From contig KB904821.1 in the NCBI GenBank assembly GCA_000380225.1, positions 116,944 through 180,943 on the forward strand: a stretch of DNA of 64,000 bases, read 5' to 3'. The notes under the pieces were generated by a model. That model worked only from the letters and a program-made list of their open reading frames with translations, searched no databases and was not told the DNA's origin. Source of the stretch: a filamentous cyanobacterium ESFC-1. Lineage in GTDB: Bacteria > Cyanobacteriota > Cyanobacteriia > Cyanobacteriales > Spirulinaceae. Every line of letters begins with the position of its first letter. The first letter of the stretch is position 1. Position numbers and translations under genes: made by a program. Below, in pieces: positions 63,601 through 64,000 of the stretch.

Positions 63601-64000
63601 CTTCTGCACCGCAGCCTCCGCATCAACCACACCAAAACCATATTTGTAGTTAATCTCGTGTCCTGCCGCGTTTTTCGTCCACTCAGAGTCATTTTCATCA
63701 TTCTTCAGGGCAGTTTCGACGAGGATATGCTGCACATCTCGCCAAGTCAGATTCGGATTGGCTTCGAGCATCAACGCCACCACCCCCGAAGTTACCGCCG
63801 CCGCCGCCGACGTACCGCTAAAGTCGTGATTGTAGGGAGTTCCCGGATGAGCGTGAGCCGTTTTAATGCCCTTCGTTCCCTCACTACCGCTATACGCCGA
63901 AACTAACAACGGTGCGCCCGATTCGCTGTAACTCGCTTGTTTGCCATCATGGTCTACTGCCCCGACTGCAATCGTATAGCGAGAATTGGCATAGCCGTCA
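60670..64000 (-). CDS. Kexin-like S8 protease with P domain, Calx-beta domains and propeller repeats (N-terminus outside window)
   Basis: The open frame enters at 64000, so about 1110 C-terminal residues are visible. First comes the end of a subtilase domain: SRYTIAVGAVDHDGKQASYS, ESGAPLLVSAYSG, catalytic FSGTSAAAAVTSGVVALMLE. Next a P/homo-B domain (LRGDLEVVLISPDGTESVLA, WMFTSMRHWGESSRGEWKLQ), then three Calx-beta domains with GVDY and DDN/EDNE motifs. The end has seven repeats of W..QLGT...A.GI..D..GN.YVTG type, probably a beta propeller. The Asp and His of the triad lie outside the window. Secreted or surface-bound is likely. Confidence 0.9.
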   Translation of the reverse strand, partial: DGYANSRYTIAVGAVDHDGKQASYSESGAPLLVSAYSGSEGTKGIKTAHAHPGTPYNHDFSGTSAAAAVTSGVVALMLEANPNLTWRDVQHILVETALKNDENDSEWTKNAAGHEINYKYGFGVVDAEAAVQKALEWQQIGTEVMLTSGEREVNKAIPNGGSTLEQSFTFTEDITVESVEVMFDADHELRGDLEVVLISPDGTESVLADSHTDVNDLDGSGEPTGIDQYRSWMFTSMRHWGESSRGEWKLQVRDEKGNDVQGDWNKWKLNLYGTKPMIALEVTDPEAREGEDEGEFTIRRRRGNTKFPVTVNYDVMTTYARYNPTPGVDYEALPGSVTIPAGVSEVKIPVRTLEDNESERTEQVRIQLSQGQDYELSPRDKDVEIVQIWDNDLPEIQLYSEWWTGQTQDYRKAGYASESGNQVKLELLRFGDLSQELPVYFDISGTATPGVDYKILRGRQELTNSIVLPAGQHHAFFRFVPIDDNAIEGEEVVDITLTPHPTYKSYTGRAGHVWDRIPVTLVDNDDRPTVNISRTTDQIVEGGTPGQFIVTRTGDDLSQPLTVEYWITGYGAYRADNGVDYKRISGQVEIPRGQTSAVIEIDAIEDNETETKEPVSILLKSNPTYAIGEDERDILWISDANHDPLETAWIRQLGTATADKATGIAVDKMGNAYVTGRTTANIFSQDLEGLFDSSQAQAKNADYDRVGDVFVAKYNSQGRRVWQKQLGTQGFEEATGIVVDDAGNLYVVGSTDGVTGDGKKDALSNHDVWLVKYDSSGKRQWTRSLGQQANASKNQLGYDISKGGMGIDPNGNIYLTGYTFSNLDGSNAGSADAFVSKYKPDGDLVWTRQLGTDTWDEASGVVADSQGNVYITGHTKGQLPSQPQAGNKDVWVAKYDVDGNQQWVKQFGTETADEALGIAIYEVENDETANRVYLTGKTNGWLGETYDGWPHNWIGDYDAWRKANGHDRSGFGGTYAGEGDAWLAAVDTEGNVQWKRLLGTNATDSASSIKVDSIGNIFVTGQTAGKMGAGQVPNNVGVGTTHIGGDDVFVAKYRPDGVLLWKQQLGTTADEGANAMALSGSSVYLAGVTTGAFGAASGGGEDAWVARLG

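Overview
The window is chromosomal DNA of a cyanobacterium, most likely a filamentous one. The palindrome GCGATCGC (HIP1) recurs throughout. There is a carboxysome shell protein (CcmP), a one-helix high-light-inducible protein with an HLR1-like site upstream, a heme oxygenase for bilin synthesis, anaerobic-type CbiD, an ABA4-like protein and many families largely confined to cyanobacteria (DUF3747, DUF3086, DUF3119, DUF1825, DUF1997, DUF3288, COP23, Mo-nitrogenase C-terminal domain). Heptanucleotide tandem repeats and several dispersed repeat families fill the longer intergenic gaps. I cannot fix the genus from sequence alone.

Layout. 1-9 kb: a DUF3747 gene cut by the window edge, acylphosphatase, ABA4-like protein, the DUF3119/DUF3086 pair, a membrane protein, an SGNH-type exoprotein, a low-molecular-weight phosphatase, a group II intron remnant and proS. 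9-17.3 kb: an accessory region between proS and tyrS. It holds a family A DNA polymerase remnant split by a TnpB element, four complete or broken toxin-antitoxin modules, a broken AAA+ ATPase and, in its AT-rich middle, an intact candidate RiPP operon on the minus strand: short precursor-like peptide, HExxH-type peptide hydroxylase, PhyH-type dioxygenase and pentapeptide-repeat protein. 17.5-33 kb: tyrS, a class A penicillin-binding protein, DUF1825, TM2 and HHH proteins, COP23, lepB, ridA, murA, tRNA-Leu(CAG), a SpoU-type rRNA methyltransferase, cysC, ccmP, Mo-nitrogenase C-terminal domain protein and mltA.

33-49 kb: heme oxygenase; a long and divergent sugar-phosphate cyclase closely followed by a DUF6492 protein (candidate cyclitol pathway); peptide deformylase; an FHA-PrsW fusion; and a two-partner secretion locus (TpsA exoprotein, TpsB pore) followed by a TPR-CHAT protease-like protein. 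49-64 kb: DUF1997, a Dps protein with a ChaB-domain stress protein, the Hli protein, an M20 amidohydrolase divergent from a gamma-glutamylcyclotransferase-like protein, guaA, cbiD, ppa, an MBL-fold hydrolase, a histidine phosphatase lipoprotein, DUF3288, and the long C-terminal part of a kexin-like S8 protease carrying a P domain, three Calx-beta domains and seven beta-propeller-type repeats.

The strongest leads are the RiPP-like operon at 12.2-14.9 kb, the sugar-phosphate cyclase with a changed active-site loop at 34.9-37.7 kb, the TnpB insertion whose removal restores the polymerase reading frame exactly, the group II intron domain V remnant at 6.9 kb, and an unassigned ~105-bp repeat present three times. 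Product names rest on recognised motifs read by eye; no database search was run.
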